From assembly GCA_051000755.1 (NCBI GenBank), contig JBPCNZ010000119.1:1-52549 (forward strand): a stretch of 52,549 nucleotides of DNA, written 5' to 3'. Positions 1 through 7,753 of this stretch are shown one piece after another. Each line of letters opens with the position of its first letter. Within the stretch, counting starts at the first letter, position 1. The DNA comes from JALZAH01 sp051000755 (lineage in GTDB: Bacteria > Actinomycetota > Acidimicrobiia > Acidimicrobiales > Palsa-688). Position numbers and translations under genes: made by a program. The notes beneath the pieces are model-generated. The model was not told where the DNA came from, made no database searches, and saw only the letters and a program-made list of their open reading frames with translations.

Positions 1-1204
1 CCCGAGCACCCTGTGGGGGAGAAAAGGGTGGTGCGGGGGCGCGGGCCGCGCCTCCCTCCCCCGGGCCGCTCGGAGAGGCCATCACGGCTTCCGGGCGGCG
101 CCCGATGTGCACGAGCAGGTCCACGTCGGCGGGGATGATCGCACCCACGGTGCGACCACCGTCGATGACGAGGATGACCCGCGCCCCGGTGCTCGTCGCC
201 AGGGTCTCCAGAACGTCATCGGCTGGTCCGGCTCCCGCGGCCTCCGTCACCGGGATGGCGACGTCGATGGGACGCTGGAGGTGGCGCTGGGCGGTCGGGA
301 CGGAGATCAGCATCTCGGTCGTCACCACGCCGACGTAGCCGGCGTCACCCCACCCCTCCAGGAGCCAGACCGCACCGGGCTCTCCCGGATCGACAGGGCC
401 GCCGGTGAGGAACGTGTCGATGGTGACCCAGCCCGGGCCGGCTTGAACCGTCCGCATGACGTCGGCGCAGCGGCAACCATCGAGCACCCGGTGCACGGCG
501 GCGACCTGTCGTTCGCTGCGGGCGGCGACGATCAGCCACCAGCCGAGGACCCCGGTGACCAGGGCGTTGAACGTGTCGCCGGCCGTCCTTCCGCGCCACG
601 CCTCGTAGGCGCCGACGACCAACACCAGGACCCCCAGGGCCACCCCCGTGGTCGAGGCCAGTCGGCCCGCTCTCCAGCGGTCCCCCGTAACCCGCCAGGC
701 CACAGCGTGAAGCAGGCGACCACCGTCGAGGGGCGCGGCGGGGATCAGGTTGAAGACGGCCAGCACCACATTAATAAGGGCCAACCACCCGATGGCGGCC
801 GTGAGCAGGCGACCGACCCCGGCGGCGGACAGCCCCAGGCGTAGGGCCCAGAGGGCGCCACCCACCGTCAGGCTGACCAGCGGTCCAATGCCGGCGATGC
901 CGGCCTCGACGAGCGGTCCCGATGCTTCGCCCTCGATCCGGGTGATCCCGCCGATCCACGACAGGGTGATTCCGTCGACCCGTAGGTTGGCCTTGCGGGC
1001 GACAAAGGCGTGGCCCAGCTCGTGGGCCAGGACCGTGGCGAGGAGCCCGACGGCGGTCAGCACACCGGCGATGGCGTAGGCCCCGGAGCCATAGCCGGGG
1101 GCGTCGTAGGGCAGCCGGTTGCGGGCCAGGACGAACGCCAAGAGCCCGGCAACGACGACCAGGCTCCAGTTGAGACCGACCGGTACGCCTCCTATGCGTC
1201 CCAT
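1..1204 (-). CDS. Site-2 protease (M50B) with C-terminal CBS-like region, 3' end cut by window
   Basis: Intramembrane zinc metalloprotease of the Rip3/SpoIVFB-like group, predicted to cut membrane-spanning substrates such as anti-sigma factors. The ATG at 1204 opens a frame that stays open to the left edge (401 codons visible, no stop). The zinc motif HELGH is at residues 61-65 inside a hydrophobic segment, and the second motif (FNLIPAAPLDGGR) lies in a later membrane segment. After the membrane part comes a soluble region beginning CADVM and ending GAIIPADVDLL, which reads like a CBS pair. The family is secure. The substrate is unknown, and no anti-sigma gene is visible here. Confidence 0.88.
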   Translation of the reverse strand, partial: MGRIGGVPVGLNWSLVVVAGLLAFVLARNRLPYDAPGYGSGAYAIAGVLTAVGLLATVLAHELGHAFVARKANLRVDGITLSWIGGITRIEGEASGPLVEAGIAGIGPLVSLTVGGALWALRLGLSAAGVGRLLTAAIGWLALINVVLAVFNLIPAAPLDGGRLLHAVAWRVTGDRWRAGRLASTTGVALGVLVLVVGAYEAWRGRTAGDTFNALVTGVLGWWLIVAARSERQVAAVHRVLDGCRCADVMRTVQAGPGWVTIDTFLTGGPVDPGEPGAVWLLEGWGDAGYVGVVTTEMLISVPTAQRHLQRPIDVAIPVTEAAGAGPADDVLETLATSTGARVILVIDGGRTVGAIIPADVDLLVHIGRRPEAVMASPSGPGEGGAARAPAPPFSPPQGAR

Positions 1205-1259
1205 CCGCACCGTGTCCCTCACCCTCCTGTTCTACCCCCTTTCGGGCTGGTCGGAGCCG

Positions 1260-1757
1260 TCAGCCAAAGTCGTGGCCTCTTCGGCCCGCGGCTTCGGCGC
1301 GACGGGCCTCCCGTTCCGCGTCGCGGTTGGCCAGGGCATGGCGCTTGTCGTAGCGGCGGCGCCCCCGGGCCAGGGCCAGCTGGACCTTGGCCCGGGGGTC
1401 GCTGAAGTACAACGACAGCGGTACGAGGGTCAGGTGCTCCTGGGTGGTGCGCTCCCCGAGCTCGTTGATCTGGCGGCGGTGCAACAACAGCTTGCGGGGC
1501 CGGTCAGGGTTCACGGCACCGAATCCGTTGGCGTAGACCCACGGAGGCACATGCATACCGAGCAGCCATGCCTCCCCGTCCTGGACCCGGGCGTAAGCCT
1601 CGCGTATCTGCACCTTCCCGTCCCGGAGCGACTTGACCTCGCTGCCGACCAGCACGATCCCCGCCTCGTAGGTCTCGATGATGTCGTAGTCATGGCGGGC
1701 GCGACGATTCTGAGCGACGGGCCGGGGCCCTTTGGCGACGGTGGACTTCGAGGCCAT
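1260..1757 (-). CDS. smpB: SsrA-binding protein SmpB
   Basis: Binds tmRNA and delivers it to stalled ribosomes for trans-translation. The 165-residue length is normal for the family. Typical blocks are present: QNRRARHDY near the N-terminus, GSEVKSLRDGK, EAWLLGMHV, and the basic C-terminal tail with YDKRHALANRDAEREARR. The ATG at 1757 faces the mec gene with only 26 nt between them. The tmRNA gene itself is not in this window. The site-2 protease starts 55 nt downstream on the same strand and could be co-transcribed. Confidence 0.97.
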   Translation of the reverse strand: MASKSTVAKGPRPVAQNRRARHDYDIIETYEAGIVLVGSEVKSLRDGKVQIREAYARVQDGEAWLLGMHVPPWVYANGFGAVNPDRPRKLLLHRRQINELGERTTQEHLTLVPLSLYFSDPRAKVQLALARGRRRYDKRHALANRDAEREARRAEAAGRRGHDFG

Positions 1758-1766
1758 GGCCCAGCC

Positions 1767-1776
1767 ACGGTACCGT
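1767..1776. promoter_or_regulatory. Palindromic divergent -10 pair between smpB and mec
   Basis: The 10-bp perfect palindrome ACGGTACCGT lies in the 26-nt gap between the two divergent starts. On each strand it supplies TACCGT, which fits an actinobacterial TANNNT -10 element. That hexamer ends 7 nt before the mec GTG and 9 nt before the smpB ATG, so both transcripts would be leaderless or nearly so. Neither gene has a clear Shine-Dalgarno sequence. The promoter function is inferred from spacing only. Confidence 0.4.
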
Positions 1777-1783
1777 CCATGTC

Positions 1784-2203
1784 GTGCTGGTGCTCGCTCC
1801 TTCTGTCCATGAGGCGATGATCGCGGCCTGCCTCGACGCCTGGCCTCTCGAGGCGTGCGGCCTGCTCGCCGGTCCGCCGCCCGGGGGGGACAGCGACGAC
1901 GCCACGGTCGACGCCCACTACCCCGCAGAGAACGCCTCCCGGTCCTCCCGGATCTACAGCGTCGCCCCCCGTGACCTCCTGCGGGCGGATCGGGAGGCCG
2001 AGGACGCGGGGATGGCCCTGATCGGGGTGTGGCACTCGCATACCCACACCGATGCCTGGCCGTCGCCGACCGACGTGGCCCAGGCTCCCGATCCCGCCTG
2101 GCACTACGTGCTCGTCTCGTTGCGTGACACCCATCCGGTGGTGCGTAGCTACCGGATCCAGGATGGCCAGATCGAAGAGGAGCCGGTCGCCCTACAATGG
2201 TGA
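1784..2203 (+). CDS. mec: JAMM/M67 metalloprotease, CysO-cysteine peptidase (Mec)
   Basis: Zinc peptidase that releases cysteine from the CysO-cysteine adduct. The JAMM signature is complete: Glu23 in EACGLL, then His84-x-His86, seven residues, Ser94 and Asp97 in HSHTHTDAWPSPTD. The protein has 139 residues, usual for the family. The GTG at 1784 is used; it has no Shine-Dalgarno but follows a -10-like hexamer closely. It is directly followed by cysO and cysM, the same order as M. tuberculosis Rv1334-Rv1336, which supports the specific Mec assignment over a generic deubiquitinase-like call. Confidence 0.93.
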   Translation: MLVLAPSVHEAMIAACLDAWPLEACGLLAGPPPGGDSDDATVDAHYPAENASRSSRIYSVAPRDLLRADREAEDAGMALIGVWHSHTHTDAWPSPTDVAQAPDPAWHYVLVSLRDTHPVVRSYRIQDGQIEEEPVALQW

Positions 2204-2260
2204 CGAGGCCGGTCGTCTTTTGATGACCGGGCCGCCCGACTTCCTGCTCTGGAGAGTGCC

Positions 2261-2536
2261 ATGACCGTCTCTGTCCGCCTGCCGACCATCCTTCGCCCTG
2301 CTGCGGGGGGTCAGGCGACCGTCGAGGCGGACGGCGAGACGATCGGCGCCGTCTTCGACAGTCTCATCGCCGCCCACCCCGATCTCGGCGACCAGTTGCT
2401 CACCACCGACGGTGAGCTGCACCGCCACCTCAACGTGTTCCTCAATGACGACGACATCCGCTACCTCGGGCGTCTCGACGCCAAGGTCTCGCCCAGCGAC
2501 ACGGTCACCTTGATGCCCGCCGTCGCTGGAGGCTGA
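2261..2536 (+). CDS. cysO: Sulfur-carrier protein CysO (ThiS/MoaD fold)
   Basis: Small 91-residue ubiquitin-like sulfur carrier. The C-terminus is Gly-Gly (ending AVAGG) directly before the stop, as needed for adenylation and thiocarboxylate formation. In the mycobacterial pathway CysO-thiocarboxylate donates sulfur to O-phosphoserine on CysM, and Mec trims off the cysteine. The ATG at 2261 has GGAG about 6 nt upstream. It sits between mec and cysM with 3 nt to cysM, so the three genes form one operon. The adenylating MoeZ-like enzyme is not in the window. Confidence 0.95.
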   Translation: MTVSVRLPTILRPAAGGQATVEADGETIGAVFDSLIAAHPDLGDQLLTTDGELHRHLNVFLNDDDIRYLGRLDAKVSPSDTVTLMPAVAGG

Positions 2537-2539
2537 CAG

Positions 2540-3487
2540 GTGGCCCGCTACGAGAGCGTCCTGGACATGATCGGTGGGACGCCGATGGTGGACATCTCCA
2601 GCCTGAGCCCGAACCCGAGGGTGGCCATCGTGGCCAAGCTCGAAGGGACCAACCCCGGTGGGTCGGTGAAGGACCGTGCCGCCCAGGGCATGATCGACGA
2701 AGCGGAGAAGGACGGCAGCCTCAGCCCCGGTCAGCGGATCCTCGAATCCTCGTCGGGCAACACGGGCATCGCCCTGGCCATGATCGCCAAGGTCAAGGGC
2801 TACCCGATCAGTATCGTGCTCCCCGAGAACGTGTCCGTGGAGCGTCGTCAGGCCCTGGAGGTGTGGGGCGCCGACATCATCGACTCGCCGGGTTCGGAGG
2901 GATCGAACGGGGCCATGCGCCGGGCCCAGCAGTTGGCCGCCGACCACCCGGAGTGGTGGTTTCCCTATCAGTACGGCAACCCGGCCAACCCCAAGACCCA
3001 CTACGAGGGCACTGGCCCGGAGATCTGGCGGGACTGCCCGGAGGTCACCCACTTCGTTGCCGGCCTGGGCACCGCCGGGACCCTCATGGGGGTGGGTCGC
3101 TTCCTCAAGGAGCGAAACCCCGATGTGCAGGTCTGGGCCGTTCAGCCACCGGCGGGGGAGATGGTCGACGGTCTCAAGAACCTGGACGAGGGCTTCATCC
3201 CTCCCGTCTTCACCGACAATGACGGTTTCGACCTGCTCGACCGCAGCCGCGTCGTGGGGCCGAAGGAGTCGATCGAGTGGACCCGCCGGCTCACCGAGGT
3301 CGGTATCTTTGCCGGCATCTCCTCGGGTGCCATCATGGCCGCCGCCGTCAAATGTGCCGCCGAGATCGACGAGGGCACGATTGTGACCATCGTGTGTGAC
3401 GCGGGGTGGAAGTACCTCTCCACCGGGGCATGGACCGGTGACATCGACGAGGTCACCGAGCGGGCCAAGAGGGTGATCTACTTCTGA
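2540..3487 (+). CDS. cysM: O-phosphoserine sulfhydrylase / cysteine synthase CysM
   Basis: PLP enzyme (fold type II, 315 residues) that builds cysteine on CysO from O-phosphoserine. Lys44 in NPGGSVKDRAA is the expected Schiff-base lysine. SSGNTGIALA is the substrate-carboxylate loop, and GTAGTLMGVG is the PLP phosphate loop. The GTG start lies 3 nt after the cysO stop. By sequence alone it could be any O-acetylserine sulfhydrylase family member. The mec-cysO context makes the CysO-dependent role most likely. Confidence 0.95.
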   Translation: MARYESVLDMIGGTPMVDISSLSPNPRVAIVAKLEGTNPGGSVKDRAAQGMIDEAEKDGSLSPGQRILESSSGNTGIALAMIAKVKGYPISIVLPENVSVERRQALEVWGADIIDSPGSEGSNGAMRRAQQLAADHPEWWFPYQYGNPANPKTHYEGTGPEIWRDCPEVTHFVAGLGTAGTLMGVGRFLKERNPDVQVWAVQPPAGEMVDGLKNLDEGFIPPVFTDNDGFDLLDRSRVVGPKESIEWTRRLTEVGIFAGISSGAIMAAAVKCAAEIDEGTIVTIVCDAGWKYLSTGAWTGDIDEVTERAKRVIYF

Positions 3488-3516
3488 TCTCGGGCGGCGG
3501 AGGGCGGGCCGAGTCC

Positions 3517-3522
3517 TACAGT
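3517..3522 (+). promoter_or_regulatory. Candidate -10 element upstream of the 2OG oxygenase
   Basis: TACAGT fits the TANNNT consensus and lies about 34 nt before the TTG start at 3556, leaving room for a short leader with the strong GAGAGGAGG ribosome site at 3544-3552. It suggests the oxygenase can be transcribed separately from cysM. No convincing -35 was identified. Confidence 0.35.
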
Positions 3523-3555
3523 CGGGGAGCCCCCAGGGGCCCGAGAGGAGGTGCC

Positions 3556-4395
3556 TTGTCAGACAGAGGCCAGATCGCCGAGCAGATCGTCCACCGGTTG
3601 CAGGCCGATGCCGACGGCCTGCGGGCTCAGTTCACCCGTGCCGGCCAGGTGCGGACCTTCGTCATCGACGACCTCCTCGACGACGACCTGGCCCGGGGGA
3701 TCCATGAGGCGTTCCCCCCGGTCGAGACCATGATGCGGCGCCACAGCATCCGGGAGGACAAATATGTCGCCACCCAGATGGACCGCTACGACCCACTTCT
3801 CGAGGAGGTGGTGTTCGCCTTCCAGGAACAGGCGGTGATCGACATGGTGTCGGACATCACCGGAATCGACGACCTGCTGGGCGATCCCCGCCTCTACGCC
3901 GGAGGCATCAGTGCCATGACGAGGGGCCAGTTCCTCAACCCTCACATCGACAACTCCCACCGGGAGGATCGGGACAGCTACCGGGTGCTCAACCTCCTCT
4001 ACTACACCACGCCGGCGTGGAACGATGCCGACGGTGGCCATCTGCAGCTCTGGGACCGTGGCATGCGAGGCCCGGAGCGGACTCTGCACTCCCGCTTCAA
4101 CCGGCTGGTGGTCATGGCCACCTCCACCCGCTCTTGGCACGGCGTCAACGAAGTCCTGGCCGACGGTCCCCGGACCTGTGTGTCCAACTACTACTTCTCC
4201 CGCCGGCCCATGAGCAACGAGGGGACGGTCGTCGACCACGACTACTTCCATGTCACCACCTTCCGGGGCTTTCCCGGGCAGGCGGCCAAGAACGCCGTGC
4301 TCGTGGTCGACGGGCTGGCCCGGGCCGGGCTGCGCCGCTTGTTCCGCCACGGGGTGACCACCACGACCCAGGTCTACGATCGCAACGGGCACTGA
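3556..4395 (+). CDS. 2-oxoglutarate/Fe(II)-dependent oxygenase (prolyl-4-hydroxylase-like)
   Basis: Probable non-haem iron dioxygenase of 279 residues. The facial triad is visible: His130-x-Asp132 in NPHIDNS and distal His195 in RSWHGVNEV, with Arg183 between them. YYTTPAWNDADGGHLQLWD is the usual core strand region. It starts at TTG 3556, chosen because a near-perfect GGAGG lies just upstream and no better start exists. It sits between cysM and murI, where M. tuberculosis carries a rhomboid gene. The hydroxylated substrate is unknown; small-molecule and protein targets are both possible. Confidence 0.85.
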   Translation: MSDRGQIAEQIVHRLQADADGLRAQFTRAGQVRTFVIDDLLDDDLARGIHEAFPPVETMMRRHSIREDKYVATQMDRYDPLLEEVVFAFQEQAVIDMVSDITGIDDLLGDPRLYAGGISAMTRGQFLNPHIDNSHREDRDSYRVLNLLYYTTPAWNDADGGHLQLWDRGMRGPERTLHSRFNRLVVMATSTRSWHGVNEVLADGPRTCVSNYYFSRRPMSNEGTVVDHDYFHVTTFRGFPGQAAKNAVLVVDGLARAGLRRLFRHGVTTTTQVYDRNGH

Positions 4396-4405
4396 GGGCG
4401 GCGCT

Positions 4406-5212
4406 GTGGATGACCGCCCGATCGGGATGTTCGACAGTGGTTTCGGTGGTCTGACCGTCGCCCGGGCCCTGATCGACCTGTTGCCCGACGAGGACCTCGT
4501 CTACGTCGGCGACACCGGCCGGTACCCCTACGGGCCCCGCCCTCTCGACGAGGTCACCCGATTTGCCCACCAGATCACCACCAAGCTCGTCCAAGACCAC
4601 GGCGTGAAGATGGTGGTCGTGGCCTGCAACACGGCCTCGGCGGCCGCTCTCGACACCTTGCGCTTCGACTTCGACATTCCCCTCATAGGAGTGATCGACC
4701 CGGGTCTGCGGTCCGCCCTGTCGGTCACCACGACGAGACGGGTGGCCGTCATCGGCACCGTCGGTACCATCGCGTCTGGCGCCTACCAGAGGGCGGTCAG
4801 CACCATGGCCCGCTCCGCCCCGGTGGAGTTGACCTGCGCCGCCTGCCCGGGCTTCGTGGAGTTCGTCGAGCGAGGCGAGACAGGATCCGACCAGGTCCAC
4901 GTGCTGGCCGAGCGCCTGTTGGCCCCCGTCCTCGAGGCTCGGGTCGACACCCTGCTCCTCGGATGCACGCACTACCCGTTCCTGGCCAGGACCATCACCG
5001 ACGTCGTCGGGCGCGACGTGGTCCTCGTCAGCTCGGCTGACGAGACCGCCTTCGAGGTCCGGAGGATCCTCACAGAGGCGGGGGTGGGGCGCCGGGCCAC
5101 CAAGGCCGGCGCCCATACCTGGATCTCGTCGGGCAACACGACCACCTTCCGAGAGCTGGGCCGCCAACTGCTCGGTCCCGAGATCGATGCGGTGCAGGGC
5201 TGGGAGCCCTGA
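4406..5212 (+). CDS. murI: Glutamate racemase MurI
   Basis: Makes D-glutamate for peptidoglycan. The protein has 268 residues, normal length. The N-terminal GMFDSGFGGLTV motif and both catalytic cysteines are present: Cys74 in ACNTAS and Cys187 in LGCTHYP. The start is GTG 4406, 10 nt after the oxygenase stop. The order murI then rph and rdgB matches M. tuberculosis, except that the Rv1339-type gene between murI and rphA is absent. Confidence 0.97.
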   Translation: MDDRPIGMFDSGFGGLTVARALIDLLPDEDLVYVGDTGRYPYGPRPLDEVTRFAHQITTKLVQDHGVKMVVVACNTASAAALDTLRFDFDIPLIGVIDPGLRSALSVTTTRRVAVIGTVGTIASGAYQRAVSTMARSAPVELTCAACPGFVEFVERGETGSDQVHVLAERLLAPVLEARVDTLLLGCTHYPFLARTITDVVGRDVVLVSSADETAFEVRRILTEAGVGRRATKAGAHTWISSGNTTTFRELGRQLLGPEIDAVQGWEP

Positions 5213-5356
5213 CCCCAGGCCCTGATTCCGGACAACGGGCCCCGACCGCTAGGTTCTCACCGCGCCGTGCGGCTCACCCCGGCGGCACCGACCGAGCACT
5301 GCAGGACCCGGAGGCCTCCCGATGACCACCCAAGACGTGACCGACCGGAGGGCAAG

Positions 5357-6094
5357 GTGACCCCCCGCGTGGACGGTCGCGGCCCTGAAGATCTGCGCCC
5401 TGTCGAGCTGATCCGCGATTACACGGTCTTCGCTGCTGGTTCGGTGCTGATCCGCATGGGCGCAACGGTGGTTCTGTGCACGGCGTCGGTCGCCGACGAC
5501 GTGCCCCGATGGATGCGCGGTTCGGGCAAGGGTTGGGTCACCGCCGAGTACTCGATGTTGCCGGGCGCATCCCCCGAGAGGATCGGCCGGGAGGCGGCCA
5601 AGGGTAAGCAGTCCGGTCGGACCCAGGAGATTCAGCGGTTGATCGGGCGGTCCCTTCGAGCGGTGACGGACCTGAGGGCCATGGGGGAACACCAGATCAC
5701 CCTCGACTGCGATGTGCTCCAGGCTGACGGTGGCACCCGCACGGCCAGCATCTGCGGGGCGTACGTGGCTCTCCACGACGCCTGTACCCGACTGCTCGCG
5801 TCCGGCCGGATGACCTCCCATCCCCTCACCGAGGCGTGCGCCGCCGTGTCGGTGGGCGTGATCGGCTCCGTGCCCATGCTCGACCTGGCCTACAGCGAGG
5901 ACAGCCGGGCCGAGGTGGACATGAACGTGGTGATGACATCGACAGGCCGTTTCGTCGAGGTGCAGGGCACCGCGGAGGGAGCACCGTTCAGCCGGGGCGA
6001 CCTCGACGAGTTGCTCGGGCTGGCCGAACACGGGATCGCCACCCTGCTCGACCATCAGGCCGAGCTGCTGGCCACGCCTCCCCCCGACCGTTGA
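5357..6094 (+). CDS. rph: Ribonuclease PH
   Basis: Phosphorolytic 3'-5' exoribonuclease that trims tRNA precursors. The protein has 245 residues, beginning with the family-typical DGRGPEDLRPVEL. ASPERIGREAAKGKQSGRTQEIQRLIGRSLR carries the conserved arginines, and LDCDVLQADGGTRTASI is the core RNase PH block. An in-frame GTG exists 90 nt upstream (5267), but GTG 5357 is preferred: GGAGGG lies 4 nt before it, and the upstream extension has no family resemblance. The stop overlaps the rdgB start. Confidence 0.96.
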   Translation: MTPRVDGRGPEDLRPVELIRDYTVFAAGSVLIRMGATVVLCTASVADDVPRWMRGSGKGWVTAEYSMLPGASPERIGREAAKGKQSGRTQEIQRLIGRSLRAVTDLRAMGEHQITLDCDVLQADGGTRTASICGAYVALHDACTRLLASGRMTSHPLTEACAAVSVGVIGSVPMLDLAYSEDSRAEVDMNVVMTSTGRFVEVQGTAEGAPFSRGDLDELLGLAEHGIATLLDHQAELLATPPPDR

Positions 6095-6678
6095 CGACCG
6101 CCTTCGTCCTGGCCAGCGCCAACCCCGACAAGGCGCGGGAGATCACCGAGATCCTCGGCGACCGGTTCGCCCTCACGGCCCGTCCGCCTCACATCCCCGA
6201 CGTCGAGGAGACGGGGCTCACCCTGGAGGACAACGCCCGGCTGAAGGCGGTCGCCCTGGTCGCGGCGACCGGGATCCCCGCCGTTGCCGATGACACCGGC
6301 CTGGAGGTCGACGCCCTGGACGGCGCTCCGGGCGTTCGATCTGCTCGTTACGCCGGCGAGGTTGCCTCCTACGCCGACAACGTGGCCAAGTTGCTCGCCG
6401 CTCTCGGCGAGGTCGTCGGCCCCCAGGCCCGGCGGGCCCGGTTCCGGACGGTAGCCATCGCGGTTTGGCCCGGCGGGAGGGAGGTGCTCGCCGAAGGCAC
6501 CGTCGCAGGTTGGATCGCCGACGAGCCGAGAGGAGACGGCGGGTTCGGCTACGACCCGGTGTTCATCGCCGAAGAGACCGGCGGGGCGACGTTTGCCGAG
6601 GTCGACTCCCAGACCAAGCACGCCGTGTCGCATCGGGGACGGGCATTCCGCGCCCTCGCCGCCCTCATCCCCGAGTAG
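6091..6678 (+). CDS. rdgB: XTP/dITP diphosphatase (Ham1/RdgB)
   Basis: House-cleaning pyrophosphatase that removes inosine and xanthosine triphosphates from the nucleotide pool. The protein has 195 residues. SANPDKAREI near the start is the nucleotide-binding motif, VADDTGLEVDAL carries the metal-binding acidic residues, and GGFGYDPVF and SHRGRA are C-terminal family blocks. The TTG start at 6091 overlaps the rph stop in TTGA, giving translational coupling. It ends 6 nt from the convergent gene, with no room for its own terminator. Confidence 0.96.
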   Translation: MTTAFVLASANPDKAREITEILGDRFALTARPPHIPDVEETGLTLEDNARLKAVALVAATGIPAVADDTGLEVDALDGAPGVRSARYAGEVASYADNVAKLLAALGEVVGPQARRARFRTVAIAVWPGGREVLAEGTVAGWIADEPRGDGGFGYDPVFIAEETGGATFAEVDSQTKHAVSHRGRAFRALAALIPE

Positions 6679-6684
6679 GCGTTC

Positions 6685-7692
6685 CTACCAGTGGCGCAGG
6701 TCCACCTGCCACTCCTCCACCACCTCGTCGTCGCCATCCACCAGGTGCAGTCGTTCGTGGTACGCCACCGTCGGATCGACATGGGCGGGCCATACCCGTA
6801 TCACGTCCCCAACGGAAGGCAGTCCGCCTCCGTCTGCCGGTGCGAACGTGAGGTGCTCATCCGAGCAGAACCAGACACTGAAGCCGGGCACGGACGGATT
6901 GCCGTGGTCCATGCCCAGAGCCTTCAGCCCGCAGTCGGCCACCGCCCACCCCTGCCTGTTGACCGAGATCACGGTGGCGGCGATGGTCAAGGCCTGGCGA
7001 AAGGGTAGGCCGAGGGCACCGTAGGCGGTGTCCATCAAGGCGTACGAGCCGGCCTGGATCTCCGTTGCGACCTCGTTGAGGTCAAAGCTGCCGGTTCCCC
7101 CGGCGGTGATGAGCTCACCCCCGACCTCTCCGTGGGCCGCGAGCAGGATGGCCATGCTGGTGCGGACCTCGGCGGCCCGCTGGTCGCGGTCCTCGAGTCC
7201 CACGGCGTGGCCCTCGTAGCCCATCACGCCGCGGACCGCAAGTCCCCGCCGACGGGCGTCGTCCGCCACGGCGCCCACGTCGGTCAGCTCACACCCACAT
7301 CGGGGCAGACCCACGTTGACATCGATGACCACTTCTCGCACGCCACCGTCAGCGGCCGCCGCGACCGTGGCAGGGGAGTCGACGGCCAAGGTCACCCGGG
7401 CGCCGCCGTTGGCCACGGCGCCCAGACGGCCGGCATCGAGGAGCTCGTTCGCCACCAGCAGATCGTGACCCAGCCCGGCGGCCGCCAAGCCCTCCGCCTC
7501 CCGAATGGTCGCGCACGTGAAGCGGTGGTGGCCGAACCGGTCCTGCAGCCGGGCCAGCTCGGTGCACTTGTGGGCCTTCACATGAGGACGGAGACGGTCG
7601 CCCGGGAGAGCCTCGGCCATCGTGGCCAGGTTGTGATCGAGGTCGGTGGCGTCGACCACGAGGGCGGGGGTGCGCAGGTCGGGGACTCGCAT
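6685..7692 (-). CDS. D-threonine aldolase / D-serine dehydratase-like PLP enzyme
   Basis: Fold-type III PLP enzyme of 335 residues with an alanine-racemase-like N-terminal barrel. RPHVKAHK contains the likely Schiff-base lysine (Lys39). The C-terminal VWPAHVDPT supplies a His-x-Asp pair, the metal site typical of D-threonine aldolases rather than the His-x-Cys of D-serine dehydratases. This suggests cleavage of D-threonine or similar beta-hydroxy D-amino acids, but substrate cannot be fixed from sequence. The ATG at 7692 is 7 nt after a TACGGT -10-like hexamer, consistent with a leaderless start. Confidence 0.83.
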   Translation of the reverse strand: MRVPDLRTPALVVDATDLDHNLATMAEALPGDRLRPHVKAHKCTELARLQDRFGHHRFTCATIREAEGLAAAGLGHDLLVANELLDAGRLGAVANGGARVTLAVDSPATVAAAADGGVREVVIDVNVGLPRCGCELTDVGAVADDARRRGLAVRGVMGYEGHAVGLEDRDQRAAEVRTSMAILLAAHGEVGGELITAGGTGSFDLNEVATEIQAGSYALMDTAYGALGLPFRQALTIAATVISVNRQGWAVADCGLKALGMDHGNPSVPGFSVWFCSDEHLTFAPADGGGLPSVGDVIRVWPAHVDPTVAYHERLHLVDGDDEVVEEWQVDLRHW

Positions 7693-7699
7693 GGCCCCG

Positions 7700-7705
7700 A
7701 CCGTA
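7700..7705 (-). promoter_or_regulatory. Candidate leaderless -10 for the D-threonine aldolase-like gene
   Basis: On the minus strand TACGGT (TANNNT) ends 7 nt before the ATG at 7692, in the 61-nt gap between two divergent genes. There is no Shine-Dalgarno in between, so the transcript probably begins at or next to the start codon. Inferred from pattern and spacing only. Confidence 0.35.
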
Positions 7706-7753
7706 GCCAGCGGATCCCGTTCCTTGACCGGTTCAGAGTGCGATCATGAACCC

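Noticed and set aside
5267..5356. Upstream GTG as the start of rph
   Set aside because: Adds 30 residues unlike RNase PH, whereas GTG 5357 has a strong ribosome site and begins at the conserved DGRGPEDLRP block.
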